Of a DNA stretch of 64,000 nucleotides, positions 36,314-47,327 are shown one piece after another. Position 1 is the stretch's first letter; each line of letters begins with the position of its first letter. The notes below the pieces were generated by a model. The model was given only the letters and a program-made list of their open reading frames with translations, was not told the origin of the DNA and made no database searches. This stretch comes from Planctomycetota bacterium (GTDB taxonomy: Bacteria; Planctomycetota; UBA1135; GCA-002686595). Both the position numbers and the translations under genes were made by a program. The stretch spans positions 1,202,740 to 1,266,739 of the forward strand of contig JACKHV010000001.1 of the NCBI GenBank assembly GCA_020638835.1, written 5' to 3'.

Positions 36314-37131
36314 CAGGATCGTGCGCTCTTTGGATCGGACGAGGGGGCGGTGCGGCGGACGAAGTCCGCGTACTCCTCCGCGGTGTCGATGCCGCGCGGT
36401 CGCCGCGACGCGGGCAGCACCCGCAGGCGACCGCCGGCCTCGAGCCAGCGGAGTTGTTCGAGGTTCTCGGCGCGCTCGAGCACGCCGTGCGGCAGGGCGC
36501 AGAAGCGCGCCAGCGCGTCGGGGCGGAAGGCGTACACGCCGATGTGGCGGCGCGCGAGCGTTTCGCCCGAGTCGCTGCGCGCGTGCGAGGTGTCGGGGAT
36601 CGGCGCGCGCGAGAAGTAGAGCGCGTCGCCGTTCGAGCCGAGCACCAGCTTGACCACCGAGCGCGCGGCGAGCTCCGCCTCCGACTCGATCGGCGCCCAG
36701 AGGCTCGCCAGCTCGACGGCGTCGTCGGTGAAGCAGTCGACCAGGGCCGCCAGGTCCTCCGGCGCGATGTCGGGTTCGTCGCCCTGCACGTTCAGCACCA
36801 CGTCGAAGCGCGCGCCGTCCTCGGCCCGCAGTCCTTCGACGCACTCGTGCACGCGGTCCGTGCCGCTCTGGTGGTCGGCGCGCGTCATGCGCGCTTCGAC
36901 GCCGTGTTCGACCGCGGCGTCCAGGATCTCGCTGCTGTCCGTCGCGACGACGACGCGCGCAATGCGCGGACAGGCGGCGACGGCACGTGCGGTGTGCACG
37001 AAGAGCGGCGTGCCGGTCTCCGCGAGCATCATCTTGCGCGGGAGGCGAGTCGAGCCGATGCGGGCGGGGATGACGGCCGCGGCGGAGAGGCCGTGGTTCC
37101 CGCTGGCAGCATCCGACCCGACCGTGCGCAT
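36313..37131 (-). CDS. kdsB: 3-deoxy-manno-octulosonate cytidylyltransferase
   Basis: 272 residues from ATG 37131. Activates Kdo to CMP-Kdo for lipid A/LPS core synthesis. Motifs: AVIPARIGSTRLPRKMM, VVVATDSSEI, DHQSGTDRVHEC, FDVVLNVQGDEPDI, HIGVYAFRPDAL. Its stop overlaps the pyrG start and its start overlaps the stop of the lipoprotein gene before it. Presence of kdsB indicates an LPS-bearing outer membrane. Confidence 0.94.
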
Positions 37132-37678
37132 CAGCGGTTCTGCTTCCCCGAGTTGTTCTGGTGCAGCTTGTCGCGGTTGTCGTAGAAGAGGTCGGCCCCC
37201 GACGGGTTGCTGACGCGCTGCGCTCCGTAGACGAGGTTGTAGACGCTCATCAGCTGGATCAGGCTGTTCTGCATCACGAGCTTCTCGTCGTCGCTCGAGT
37301 TGTCGGTGATCGCCATGTACCGCACGCCTTGCGGGTCGTCGATCTCCAGACACTTGCTGTAGGCGTTGCTGCGCAGCGGCGCGAGTCCGCGCAGCGCGTA
37401 CTTCTCGTAGCCCTGATCCTTGATGTACTCGATCGTCGTGGCGACGATCTCGTCCGACGCGATCTTGATGCCGGCGTCGTGGCGCTCTTCGAGTACTCCG
37501 TGACGCGGTCGGAGTGCGAGTCGTTCACCAGGCCGACGGTCAACCCGCTGCGATAGTCGATCAGCTTGATCGTCATCGGGATGCCGGTGATGTCCGACTT
37601 CGAGTACTCGCTCGTGCCGGTCGAGCCGCAGGCGGCGAGGAACAGACCGGCGAACAGCAGAATCAGGCTTCGCAACAT
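37131..37678 (-). CDS. Lipoprotein, frameshifted in this sequence
   Basis: Starts at ATG 37678 with a lipoprotein signal peptide (LRSLILLFAGLFLAAC). The first frame reads to about DSHSDRVTEYSK and then loses sense; the adjacent frame continues as RHDAGIKIASDEIVATTIEY and ends QNNSGKQNR. One extra base near 37488 (giving SKERHDAG) would join them into 182 residues with Asp/Glu- and Tyr-rich content. No family recognised. Its stop overlaps the kdsB start (TGATG), so it belongs to the lipoprotein-kdsB-pyrG-DUF1844 operon. Confidence 0.65.
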
Positions 37679-37938
37679 GCCGTGCGGTGGGGACGGGGAC
37701 GACGGAGGGGCGGTTCGGCTCGGCGCCCCGGCGCTTCCCACGCCGAAGGCCGACGTCCCTGGCGGGACTCGATGGCCAGCACGTGCACGCAGTGCGGCTC
37801 TTGATCGGACGAGCGCGGGCGCGCCCCGAACGATCTCTCCACCGCGTACCCGCCCAAGATACGGACCGTCCGCCCGGGGCTCAAGCCTCGCGGCGACTCC
37901 TCGCCGCGGAAGCGCTGCGACGACGCTGCGTGCGCGCG

Positions 37939-40302
37939 TCAGTCGGGGTCGGGGCTGCCGTCGTCGGGCCAGCGGTCGCTCGGCCGGATCGGCAGCAGGA
38001 AGGCGCCCGCCTTCAGCAGTCCGTCGCTCGTCAGCTCGCGTCCGTCCGCGGCGCGACCCTCCGTCGAGAGCAGCTCGCCGCCCGCGAAGTCGATCGGGCG
38101 TTCCGCGTCGGGCAGCGCCGGCTCGAGCACGGCGATCACGCGACCTTCGTCGTCGTAGCGCGCGAGCTTCAGCCAGAGCGTCGCGACGAGTTGTTCGCCT
38201 CGCCGCCACGCGCCGCCCATCGGCTGGAAGTCCACGGTGAAGGGGTCGCGCCCCGCCTGGACGAGGTAGCTCTCGCGCAGCAGCGTCCCGGGCCGCCACT
38301 CGGAGAACGGCAGCGCGCCGCGCGCCGGCTCGTGGTTGTTCTGCCAGGGGTGCAGGCCCCAGGCGTAGACGCCGCTCGGCGTCGTCAAGCGGTCGACGAT
38401 CGTGTAGTCCCCCGAGACGCCGGTCGAGCTCGCCCAGTGGTAGGTGATCCAGCCGAATCCGTCGCCCTCCAGCGTCTCGTAGGTCCAGCCGAGGAAGCTG
38501 ACGCGCTCGCCCGCGCCGGGCCCGCCGACGCGCACGAAGTCGGTGCGTTCCGGCGAGCGGCGGTCGAGGTCGCGGTCGTGCCGGTAGGCCTCGAACTCCT
38601 CGGTGCGCTGTTGCACCTCGAACAGCGAGCGCGGCACGCGCAGGGTGCCCTTCTTGCGCATCACGACGACCGGGCCGAGCTCCGGTTCCGTGTCGCGGTT
38701 CCAGAAGCACGCGACGACGTCGAAGTGCGCGTTGACGGCCTCGAGCAGGTCGCGCCCCTGGTCGAGGATCGGCGTGTGCAGGATGAACCAGTCGGCGGTG
38801 CCGAGCACGTCGAACATCTCGTCGCGCTCGTCCTGGTCGAGCGCGTCGCGCCAGACGTCGAGCGGGTAGGGGAGCTTCTTCAGCTTCACCTCGCGCGAGG
38901 TGCGTCCGAAGACGGCCCAGTGGTAGCTGGAGACGACGCGCGGTTCGTCGGGCACGTTGTAGCGGATCATGCGCGGACCGTCGCGCTCGACCTCGGCCTC
39001 GACGACGCGGTTGACGTAGTCCGCGGCTTGCCAGAAGACGCCGAACTGGCGCGTGTTGAGCGCGTTCAGCGTGCGCACGCCGAGCACCAGCGCGGCGATC
39101 AGCGCGAGCTGCATCGCGAAGCGCCGCGCGCCGCGCGCCTCGCCCGCGAGCGTCGTCCAGCCGAGCGCGCAGATCGGCGCGATCAGCGGCAGCAGCGGCA
39201 GCCACAGCCGGAACGACTTGCTGCCCTTGAAGCTCATCACCCAGACGTTCGCCGCGAAGGTCAGGATCAGGATCCACGCCGACCAGCTCGGCTTGAACAG
39301 CGCGCGGATCACGCCGACGACGCCGAGCGCGAGCACCGGCACGACGAGCATCCGCTGGATCTCGACCAGGTAGTAGAGCTTGCTCTGCAGCTGTCGCGGT
39401 CCGCCTTCCATGTCGGGCGTGATCACGTCGCCGCGGATCTCCTGCGCGCGCGCGTAGAACCACGCGGCGGTGTCCTTGAAGCCGAGGTCCCACATCTGCC
39501 GCGCGAGCACCGAGCCGACGTTCTCGATCAAGTAGTTCGAGAGGCTGACGCCCCAGGTGCCGTAGCTGATCTTGTCGAGTACGACTTGGAAGCCGAGCGC
39601 GAGCGTCAAGCCGCCGAGCACGCAGGCGGAGTGCTTCCACAAGCGGCGCCGATTGCGCAGCACGACGAGCCCGATCAAGGGCGCGACGACGACGAGGCTC
39701 TGGTACGCCATCAGCGCGGACGCGCCGAGCCACAGTCCGCCGAAGAGCGAGCGCTTCTTCGAGTCCGCGTCGAGCAGGACGTTCAGTCCCAGTGCCAGGA
39801 ACAGGCCCGCCGCGATGCCCGAGAGCGGCGAGACGCTGTACTGCAGGAAGATCGGGTTGACGCCGACGAGGAAGCCCGCGACCCAGCCGGTGTCGCGTCC
39901 CCCGAGCCGCGTGCCGAGGCGGTGCACCGCGTGCACCAGCGCGAGGCCGAGCGTGAGCTGCAACAAGCGGCAGCACACCACGACCCAGCCGAAGTCCTGC
40001 GTGCCGAGCAGGCGCGCGAGGTAGAAGAAGGGCGCGAGCAGGGCCGAGAAACCGAACGAACGGCGCACCTCGGTGAACGCCATGTCGTCGCCGATCGCGA
40101 AGGAGTTCGCGCGCTCCATGTACTCGACGGAGTCGGCGATCTGGTAACCCTCGAGCTGCGACCAGGCGAAGAGCTGCAGCGCGAGCACGATCAGCAGCAG
40201 CCAGCGACTCCGCGTGTCGCGCACCCGCGGCAGGGGGTCCCCGCCCCGGCCGTCGCGGATCCCGTGCACGTCGTGGGAAGGGAGGGCGTGGGGGGCGGAC
40301 AT
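37939..40302 (-). CDS. GT-C-type integral membrane glycosyltransferase (GT39/ArnT-like)
   Basis: 787 residues from ATG 40302. About ten membrane segments in the first 440 residues (RWLLLIVLALQLFAW, FGWVVVCCRLLQLTLGLAL, MLVVPVLALGVVGVI, RLWLPLLPLIAPICAL), with the early luminal acidic region DSVEYMERANSF and the LGTRLGGRDTGW loop as in the dolichyl-phosphate-mannose/ArnT superfamily, which transfers sugars from lipid carriers outside the membrane. A soluble C-terminal domain of about 350 residues, beta-rich, follows. Sugar and acceptor unknown. A start further upstream is possible but would precede the first helix with non-conserved residues. Confidence 0.75.
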   Translation of the reverse strand: MSAPHALPSHDVHGIRDGRGGDPLPRVRDTRSRWLLLIVLALQLFAWSQLEGYQIADSVEYMERANSFAIGDDMAFTEVRRSFGFSALLAPFFYLARLLGTQDFGWVVVCCRLLQLTLGLALVHAVHRLGTRLGGRDTGWVAGFLVGVNPIFLQYSVSPLSGIAAGLFLALGLNVLLDADSKKRSLFGGLWLGASALMAYQSLVVVAPLIGLVVLRNRRRLWKHSACVLGGLTLALGFQVVLDKISYGTWGVSLSNYLIENVGSVLARQMWDLGFKDTAAWFYARAQEIRGDVITPDMEGGPRQLQSKLYYLVEIQRMLVVPVLALGVVGVIRALFKPSWSAWILILTFAANVWVMSFKGSKSFRLWLPLLPLIAPICALGWTTLAGEARGARRFAMQLALIAALVLGVRTLNALNTRQFGVFWQAADYVNRVVEAEVERDGPRMIRYNVPDEPRVVSSYHWAVFGRTSREVKLKKLPYPLDVWRDALDQDERDEMFDVLGTADWFILHTPILDQGRDLLEAVNAHFDVVACFWNRDTEPELGPVVVMRKKGTLRVPRSLFEVQQRTEEFEAYRHDRDLDRRSPERTDFVRVGGPGAGERVSFLGWTYETLEGDGFGWITYHWASSTGVSGDYTIVDRLTTPSGVYAWGLHPWQNNHEPARGALPFSEWRPGTLLRESYLVQAGRDPFTVDFQPMGGAWRRGEQLVATLWLKLARYDDEGRVIAVLEPALPDAERPIDFAGGELLSTEGRAADGRELTSDGLLKAGAFLLPIRPSDRWPDDGSPDPD

Positions 40303-40562
40303 GGGCGCGGGCCATCCTGCGGCCTGCGGCGCCCCCGCGGAAGAGCGTGCGGCGCCCTTTCGGCGCGGCGCGGAGCTGTCCGCGCGGCCCCGCATGCGGT
40401 GTGCGGGGATCTCACGGCACATCATCTGGTGGAAAAGGGGGCCTCCGGCATTGACTCGCCCTGCCGCGAACCGGATAAGGGCCCTGGTCGAGGCCGCGCC
40501 GCAGGTCCTGCGGGTGCGTCCTAAGCCCTTGATTCGCAGTCTCTTGCACCGAACGAGCCGCC

Positions 40563-41396
40563 ATGGGTCGCATCGAAAAAGTCATCGTCCTGAGCGTCCT
40601 CCTGGGCGTCGTCCTGATCCTCGCCGTGTCCCTGGACCAAGGCGGCTCCGAGGCGGGGGTCCCGGACGTGCCGCCGGCCGGCGGCGCCGAGCTCACCGCC
40701 CGCGGCATGGACAAGAGCCTCGAGGGCGTCGGACCGCGCCGTCCGGACATCGCCACGGAGCGCGGCCAGGGCGCCGACCCGGCCCGCGGCGTGGAGGTCC
40801 CCGAGGACCTGCAGCTCCCGCTCGACGCCGGCGCGCCGCTCGCGCACGGTTCCGAGGCCTCGGAAGTCGAGTCGCCCGAGACGCAGCCCGCGCAGCCGAA
40901 CGCGCTGCTGAGCTCGACGATCGGCGAGAAGCCGAAGGCGACCGTCAAAGACGGAATCCCGCCCGGCTCGCCGCTGATCACCCTCGACGGTCTGCAGCGC
41001 ACGAGCGACGACGGCCTGATGAGCTACCGATGGAAGTTCGGTGACAGCTTCGCCGCGCTCGCGGAGCGCTTCTACGGCCACGTCGACTACGTCACGCTGC
41101 TGCAGCGCTCCAACGAAGGGCACACCTACTTCGCCGAGGGCGACGAGATCCTGGTTCCGGTCTACGACCTCGTCCTGGTGAGCGACGACGCGGAGAACTC
41201 GGGCCGCACGACCGCCGAGCCCGTCGCCGCTGCAGGTCAGTACGTCGTGCGCGAAGGCGACAGCCTCTGGACGATCTCGAAGAAGACGCTCGGCAAGGGC
41301 TCGCGCTGGCAAGAGATCCACGCGCTGAACATGGACAAGCTGCCGCGCGCCGACGCGGTGCGCGTGGGCATGGTCCTGCGCATCCCGCAGGAGTAA
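40563..41396 (+). CDS. Membrane-anchored LysM protein
   Basis: 277 residues. N-terminal anchor helix (VIVLSVLLGVVLILAVSL), a long Pro/Ala/Glu-rich linker (about 30-150), then a degenerate LysM-like unit (YRWKFGDSFAALAERFYG, near 160-200) and a clear C-terminal LysM (YVVREGDSLWTISKKTLG ... GMVLRIPQE, near 228-277). LysM domains bind N-acetylglucosamine in peptidoglycan. It thus probably tethers the membrane to the wall. anmK, a peptidoglycan recycling gene, is two genes away. Terminator at 41430. Confidence 0.85.
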   Translation: MGRIEKVIVLSVLLGVVLILAVSLDQGGSEAGVPDVPPAGGAELTARGMDKSLEGVGPRRPDIATERGQGADPARGVEVPEDLQLPLDAGAPLAHGSEASEVESPETQPAQPNALLSSTIGEKPKATVKDGIPPGSPLITLDGLQRTSDDGLMSYRWKFGDSFAALAERFYGHVDYVTLLQRSNEGHTYFAEGDEILVPVYDLVLVSDDAENSGRTTAEPVAAAGQYVVREGDSLWTISKKTLGKGSRWQEIHALNMDKLPRADAVRVGMVLRIPQE

Positions 41397-41429
41397 CGCG
41401 ACTCCGCACTGCCTGCGGTCTTCTCGCTC

Positions 41430-41468
41430 GAGCGGCCGCCCGACGCACCACGCGCCGGGCGGCCGCTC
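41430..41468. terminator. Bidirectional terminator between LysM gene and ntrC-type gene
   Basis: Perfect 13-bp arms GAGCGGCCGCCCG (41430-41442) and CGGGCGGCCGCTC (41456-41468). Confidence 0.8.
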
Positions 41469-41498
41469 GCGTTGGAGGGCTCGGCGCCGTCGCGCCGT

Positions 41499-42911
<1,413 letters not shown>

Positions 42912-42917
42912 GGGCAG

Positions 42918-42923
42918 AGATTA
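42918..42923 (-). promoter_or_regulatory. TANNNT -10 element for a leaderless transcript of the NtrC-type gene
   Basis: On the minus strand TAATCT, then CTGCCC, then ATG 42911. Spacing of 6 bases puts the expected transcript start at or next to the A of the ATG. Confidence 0.5.
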
Positions 42924-42933
42924 CGCTGCGGGC

Positions 42934-44093
42934 GTGGAAAGCCTGAGGCGCAAATTGGAGGCGGGGGAGGCGCTCGTCGCCGGCGTGCTGTCGGGGACAT
43001 CGGCGGACGGCATCGACGTCGTGCTGGTGCGGCCGCGCGTGCGCGCGAGCGACGCGGACCGCGCCTCGCCGCGCTGCCGCAGCTCGCCTTCGAGACGCTG
43101 CCCTTCGACGCCGCGCTCGGCGCGCGCGTGCGTGCCGCGCTCGACGGCGCGCCGCTCGGACCGCGCGAGCTCGCGCTGCTCGACCGCGACCTCGGACTCG
43201 CCTTCGGCGCCGCGGCGCGCGCGGTCGCGGACCGCCACGGCGTCGCGCTCGACCTCGTCGCGAGCCACGGCCAGACCGTCTACCACCACGACGGCGCCGC
43301 CGCGGACGGCAAGGCGAGCCTGCAGCTCGGCGACGGCGACTTCTGCGCCGAGGCCGCCGGCTGCGCGACGGTCTCCGACTTCCGCCGCCGCGACCTGGCC
43401 GCGGGCGGCGAGGGCGCGCCGCTCAGCGCGCTCGTCGACGACCTCCTGCTCGCGGAGGAACCGCGCCCGCTGCTGCTCCTCAACCTCGGCGGCATGGCGA
43501 ACCTCAGCTGGTACGGCCGCGCGGGCGAGTGCCTCGCCTTCGACACGGGTCCCGCCGGCAGCCTGCTCGACGGACTGACCCGGCGCCTCCTCGACCGGCC
43601 TTGCGACACCGACGGCGCGCTCGCGCTCGCCGGCACCGCGGACGAAGCGCTGGTCGCCGAGCTCTGCGCCCATCCTTTCCTCGCCGCGGCGCCGCCCAAG
43701 AGCACCGGCCGCGACACCTTCGGCGCGCGCTTCGTCGACGAGCTTCTCGAGCGCGGGTCCGGCCGCTCCCCCGAGGACTGGCTCGCCACCGCGACGCGCT
43801 TCGTCGGACGCTCGATCCGCCGCGCGCTCGACTTCCTGCCCGCACGGCCCGGCGAGCTGCTCGTCGCCGGCGGCGGCGTCCACAACCCGGCCTTGCTGGG
43901 GGAGATCGAGCGCGAGACCGGCCTGCACGCCGTCTCGAGCGCCGCCCGCGGCCTCGACCCCGACGCCCGCGAGGCGCTCGTCTTCGCCGGTCTCGGCGCG
44001 CGCGCGATCCTCGGCGAGCCGTCGACGCGCCCCGGCGTGACCGGCGCCGCGGCGGGTCGCATCCTGGGCAAGATCAGCCCGGGCGCTCGGTAG
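42934..44093 (+). CDS. anmK: Anhydro-N-acetylmuramic acid kinase, frameshifted in this sequence
   Basis: Kinase that recycles 1,6-anhydro-MurNAc from peptidoglycan into MurNAc-6-phosphate. N-terminal phosphate-binding motif VAGVLSGTSADGIDVVLV lies in one frame; from about 43062 the rest is in the next frame: RLAALPQLAFETLPFD, SHGQTVYHHD, LLLNLGGMANLSW, FDTGPAGSLLDGL, VAGGGVHNPALL. One base is missing between about 43040 and 43062; with it the protein is 386 residues, the family length. GTG 42934 is the chosen start; an in-frame ATG at 42910 would overlap the divergent gene start. Confidence 0.85.
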
Positions 44094-44318
44094 CCGGAGC
44101 GCGCGGCCGGGGGTAGGGGCGGCGTGCGCCGCGGGCGTGGTGGGACGGCCCGCAGGCCGCCTGCCCCGGTTCGGCGCTTGATCCCCTGCGCCCCCCCGCT
44201 ATCATCCCGCGTCCCCGAGTGCCTCTTCCCCCGAGGCGCCGGTCCCCTCAGGAAGTCCGCGGAGTGCACCCCGGGCGTCCGACCCCTCATCCCCATCTCG
44301 CTCACAGGAAGCCCCGTC

Positions 44319-46418
44319 ATGACCGGTCTGCGCCGCTCCCTCGGTCTCCTCGCCGCCGTCTCCGCGATCTCCCTCACCGCGCAGGCGGCCCCCTTCGTCG
44401 ACGAGGTCACGGACCTCTTCAACGAAGGCGTCGACCTCCTCAAGCAGGGCCAGGAAGAAGCCGCGCTGGAGAAGTTCACCGCCGTCCTGGCGATGCAGCC
44501 CGACCACGAGGCCGCCTACGAGCTGTGGAAGGACACCGACGACGAGATCTGGGTCGACATGCTCGTCAAGGGCGGCCAGTACGAGCTCGTCGCGAAGCGC
44601 TTCCTCGACCTCGCCTCGGTCCGTCACGAAGAGCGCGCGGACGATCCCGACGCGATCCGTGACCTGATCCAGAAGCTCCAGAGCGATGACGTCCTCGAGC
44701 GTCGCCGCGCGCAGCGCGAGCTCGCCGCGAACCACGGCGAGTACGCGGTGCCGCACATGATCCACCACCTCGCGGACACCGTGAACGAAGACCGCCGCGT
44801 CGTCGTGATGCACGCGCTGACCGAGATGGACCGCAGCGTCGTGCTGCCGCTGCTGGCGGCCCTGCACACCGATGACGCCTACCTGCGCCGCAACATCTGT
44901 CTGGTGCTCGGCTACCTCGGCGACCCGCGCGCCGGCGCCGCGCTCGGCTTCCTCGCGACCCACGACGCCGACGAAGGCGTGCGCATGGCAGCCAAGGAAG
45001 GCGCCATGAAGGTCGGCGCCACCGGCGACGCCCTGCCGCTCTTCCTCGAGCTCGGCGCCGACTACCACCGCCGCGCCGCGAACGTCCTGAACCCCGGTGA
45101 CTGGTCGCGCGTCGTCTGGTCCTGGAAGGACGGCGAGCTCGCGCAGTCGGAAGTCCCGCGCTACCTCTACGCCGACGAACTGGCGAAGCAGGCCTATCTG
45201 CACGCACTGATGGTCGACCCGACCAGCCTCGACGCGCGCGCCGGCCTCGCCCGCGCCTACGTCTCGCAGCTCGGTGAACTCGAGATGCGCGCCGCCGCCG
45301 GCGCCGACGTCGAAGGCTCCGACCGCCTCGCCGAGTCCGCCCTCGCGGTGAACTCCTCGGGCGTCGACGCGCTCGACCTCGCGCTGCAGTGGTCCGTCGC
45401 CGACCGCGACGCCTCGACCGCCGCGCAGCTGCTGCGCGCCCTCGGCCACCTCGCCGGCCGCCCGACGCCCGGCATGCAGGCCGCGCTCGCCCAGGGCGAC
45501 GGCGCGATCCGCTCCGAGGCCGCCGTGGCCCTCGGCCAGCTCGCCTACGCGAACAACCAGGCCGCGAGCGGTGACACGGTCGCCGCCCTCGCCGAAGCCG
45601 CCGGCCGCGAGGTCGTCCGCATCGCGATGGTGATCGACTCCGACGCCGACCGCGCCGCCCAGATGGCCGGAGCGCTCGAAGGCGCCGGCTTCATGGCGAT
45701 GCCGATGCAACGCGGCACCACCGCGCTGCACACCCTGCACCAAGTCCCCGGCATGGACGTGATCCTCGTCGCGGACAGCCTGGACGACCTGACCACCGCG
45801 CAGGTCGTCGACGACATCCGCCGCAGCGAACTGCTCGCCGCCACGCCGATCCTGCTGATGGGCAGCGAGGAAGCGGCGGAGGCCTACGGTGACACGATCA
45901 CCGGCACGGTCGCGCTCGGCGACGTCGCCGCGGTCGAGGCGGCCGTCGAAGGCGGCATGAACGAGGACCGCGAGCGCGCCGACGCGCTCGCCGCCGACGC
46001 GGCCCGCGTGCTCGAGATGCTCTCGCGCGGCGCCGGCAAGACGGACCTCTCCGGCGTCGCCCCGACGCTGACCACCATGCTCTCCATGGAGCGCCCCGAC
46101 GCCGTGACGATCCCCGCGATGGGCTGCCTCGGCGCGATCGCCGGAACCGACTCCGTCGGCACGCTGATGGGCATCCTCGGCTCGGCCGACCGTTCCGACG
46201 AGGCGCGCATCGCCGCCGCCGGCGCGATCGGTCAGATCGCGACCCGCTCCGGGATGACCGCCGACGGCGCGGCGCTCAACTCTCTGGTGGACGTCATGCA
46301 ATCCGACGCTAGTCTGTCCGTCCGCAGCGCCGCCGCGGCCGCTGCGGGACGCATGCGACTCGACGCCGAGCAGCGCGCCCAGCTGGCCGCCGCGACGCGC
46401 GTGATGCTCAGCGAGTAG
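44319..46418 (+). CDS. Secreted HEAT-repeat protein with a receiver-like domain
   Basis: 699 residues from ATG 44319 (AGGAAG upstream). Signal peptide (GLLAAVSAISLTAQA). Residues about 25-60 hold a TPR-like unit; 105-240 HEAT-like repeats (VPHMIHHLADTVNEDRRVVV, RRNICLVLGYLGDPRAGAAL); about 430-545 a receiver-like alpha/beta segment (IAMVIDSDADRAAQMAGALE, MDVILVADSLDDL, TPILLMGSEEAAEAYG); 570-690 more HEAT repeats. The usual phosphoacceptor position appears to be Ala in ILVAD, so it is probably not phosphorylated. An exported scaffold; function unknown. Confidence 0.75.
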   Translation: MTGLRRSLGLLAAVSAISLTAQAAPFVDEVTDLFNEGVDLLKQGQEEAALEKFTAVLAMQPDHEAAYELWKDTDDEIWVDMLVKGGQYELVAKRFLDLASVRHEERADDPDAIRDLIQKLQSDDVLERRRAQRELAANHGEYAVPHMIHHLADTVNEDRRVVVMHALTEMDRSVVLPLLAALHTDDAYLRRNICLVLGYLGDPRAGAALGFLATHDADEGVRMAAKEGAMKVGATGDALPLFLELGADYHRRAANVLNPGDWSRVVWSWKDGELAQSEVPRYLYADELAKQAYLHALMVDPTSLDARAGLARAYVSQLGELEMRAAAGADVEGSDRLAESALAVNSSGVDALDLALQWSVADRDASTAAQLLRALGHLAGRPTPGMQAALAQGDGAIRSEAAVALGQLAYANNQAASGDTVAALAEAAGREVVRIAMVIDSDADRAAQMAGALEGAGFMAMPMQRGTTALHTLHQVPGMDVILVADSLDDLTTAQVVDDIRRSELLAATPILLMGSEEAAEAYGDTITGTVALGDVAAVEAAVEGGMNEDRERADALAADAARVLEMLSRGAGKTDLSGVAPTLTTMLSMERPDAVTIPAMGCLGAIAGTDSVGTLMGILGSADRSDEARIAAAGAIGQIATRSGMTADGAALNSLVDVMQSDASLSVRSAAAAAAGRMRLDAEQRAQLAAATRVMLSE

Positions 46419-46471
46419 TCGCCCCCCGGCGCTCCACGCAGCGGCTCTCGCCGCGACAACTCGAGACCAAG

Positions 46472-46546
46472 GCCAGATTAGCTCAGCGGTAGAGCACTGC
46501 TTTCGTAAAGCAGGGGTCATCGGTTCAAATCCGATATCTGGCTCCA
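46472..46546 (+). tRNA. tRNA-Thr (anticodon CGU), CCA encoded
   Basis: Full cloverleaf: acceptor GCCAGAT/ATCTGGC, D arm GCTC-AGCGGTAGA-GC, anticodon stem CTGCT/AGCAG with loop TTCGTAA (anticodon CGT, reads ACG), T arm ATCGG-TTCAAAT-CCGAT, discriminator T, then CCA. No intron. Confidence 0.95.
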
Positions 46547-46553
46547 AACCTTC

Positions 46554-46589
46554 AGCGCGGCCGTCCCTCGATCGAGGGGCGGCCGCGCT
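46554..46589. terminator. Hairpin after tRNA-Thr
   Basis: 10-bp arms AGCGCGGCCG/CGGCCGCGCT continued by CCCTCGATCGAGGG, giving a nearly uninterrupted stem of about 16 bp. It separates the tRNA from the convergent sigma factor gene. Confidence 0.8.
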
Positions 46590-46635
46590 GCTTCACGTCC
46601 GGATCGCATCGCGCGTTGGTCGCGCGGCGGGCGCC

Positions 46636-47322
46636 TCACTCCTCCGGCCGCAGCTGCGCCGCGAGCCACGCGCGCGTCGCGTGCCAGTGGGACTCGAGCG
46701 TGCGCAGGGGGATGCCGAGGACGTGCGCGCACTCGCGGTTCGTCAGGCCGCCGAAGAAGCGCAGCTCGACGAGGCGGGCGGACTCGGGCGAGCGGGCGTG
46801 CAGCTGTTCCATGATCTCCTCGAAGGCGATCACGTCGATCGTGCGGCCCGGCCGCGCCTCGAGGCGGTCCATGTATCCGTCGAGCGCGAGGCGCGTCGCG
46901 GAGCCGTCGCGCTTGTCGGCCGGCTCGCGGCGCGCGTGGTCGACGAGGACGCGGCGCATCGCCTTCGAGGCGACGGCCAGGAAGTGCTCGCGGTCGGTGT
47001 ACTCGTAGGCCGCGATACGAACGTAGACCTCGTGGACCAGCGCGGCTGGTTGCAGCGTGTGATCGGACGGTTGGCCGGCCATCTTCTGCTGCGCCCTGCG
47101 ATGGAGTTCCTGATAGAGCGCGACGAACAGGGCGTCGGCCTTCTCAGGACCATCGGTACCGGCGATGCGAGCGAGCTCTACGAGGCGGGAATCCTCGTCT
47201 TCCAGGGAGCATCTCGGCCCCTTCGTACCGCTCTCGAAGCGGCGAAGCGAGCGAGAAGCGCGGCTTTCGGACGATCGGGGATGCGCGCGAGCCACGTGAG
47301 GGCGAGGATGGGGCCGGAGCAC
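46636..47322 (-). CDS. ECF-type RNA polymerase sigma factor (Sig-70_X6 group)
   Basis: Sigma region 2 is in LFVALYQELHRRAQQKMAG...HEVYVRIA, and region 4 in LVELRFFGGLTNRECAHVLG with the helix-turn-helix up to LESHWHATRAWLAAQL. This matches the ECF group enriched in planctomycetes (HTLQPAALVHEVYVRL signature). The open frame starts at ATG 47322, only 5 bases from the divergent start at 47328, and its first 35 residues look non-native. A better start may be ATG 47212 (AAGGGG upstream), which is one base out of frame; removing one C at 47205-47207 on the plus-strand G-run gives LLEDEDSRLVELARIAG. Start therefore uncertain. Confidence 0.85.
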   Translation of the reverse strand: MLRPHPRPHVARAHPRSSESRASRSLRRFESGTKGPRCSLEDEDSRLVELARIAGTDGPEKADALFVALYQELHRRAQQKMAGQPSDHTLQPAALVHEVYVRIAAYEYTDREHFLAVASKAMRRVLVDHARREPADKRDGSATRLALDGYMDRLEARPGRTIDVIAFEEIMEQLHARSPESARLVELRFFGGLTNRECAHVLGIPLRTLESHWHATRAWLAAQLRPEE

Positions 47323-47327
47323 CCTTC

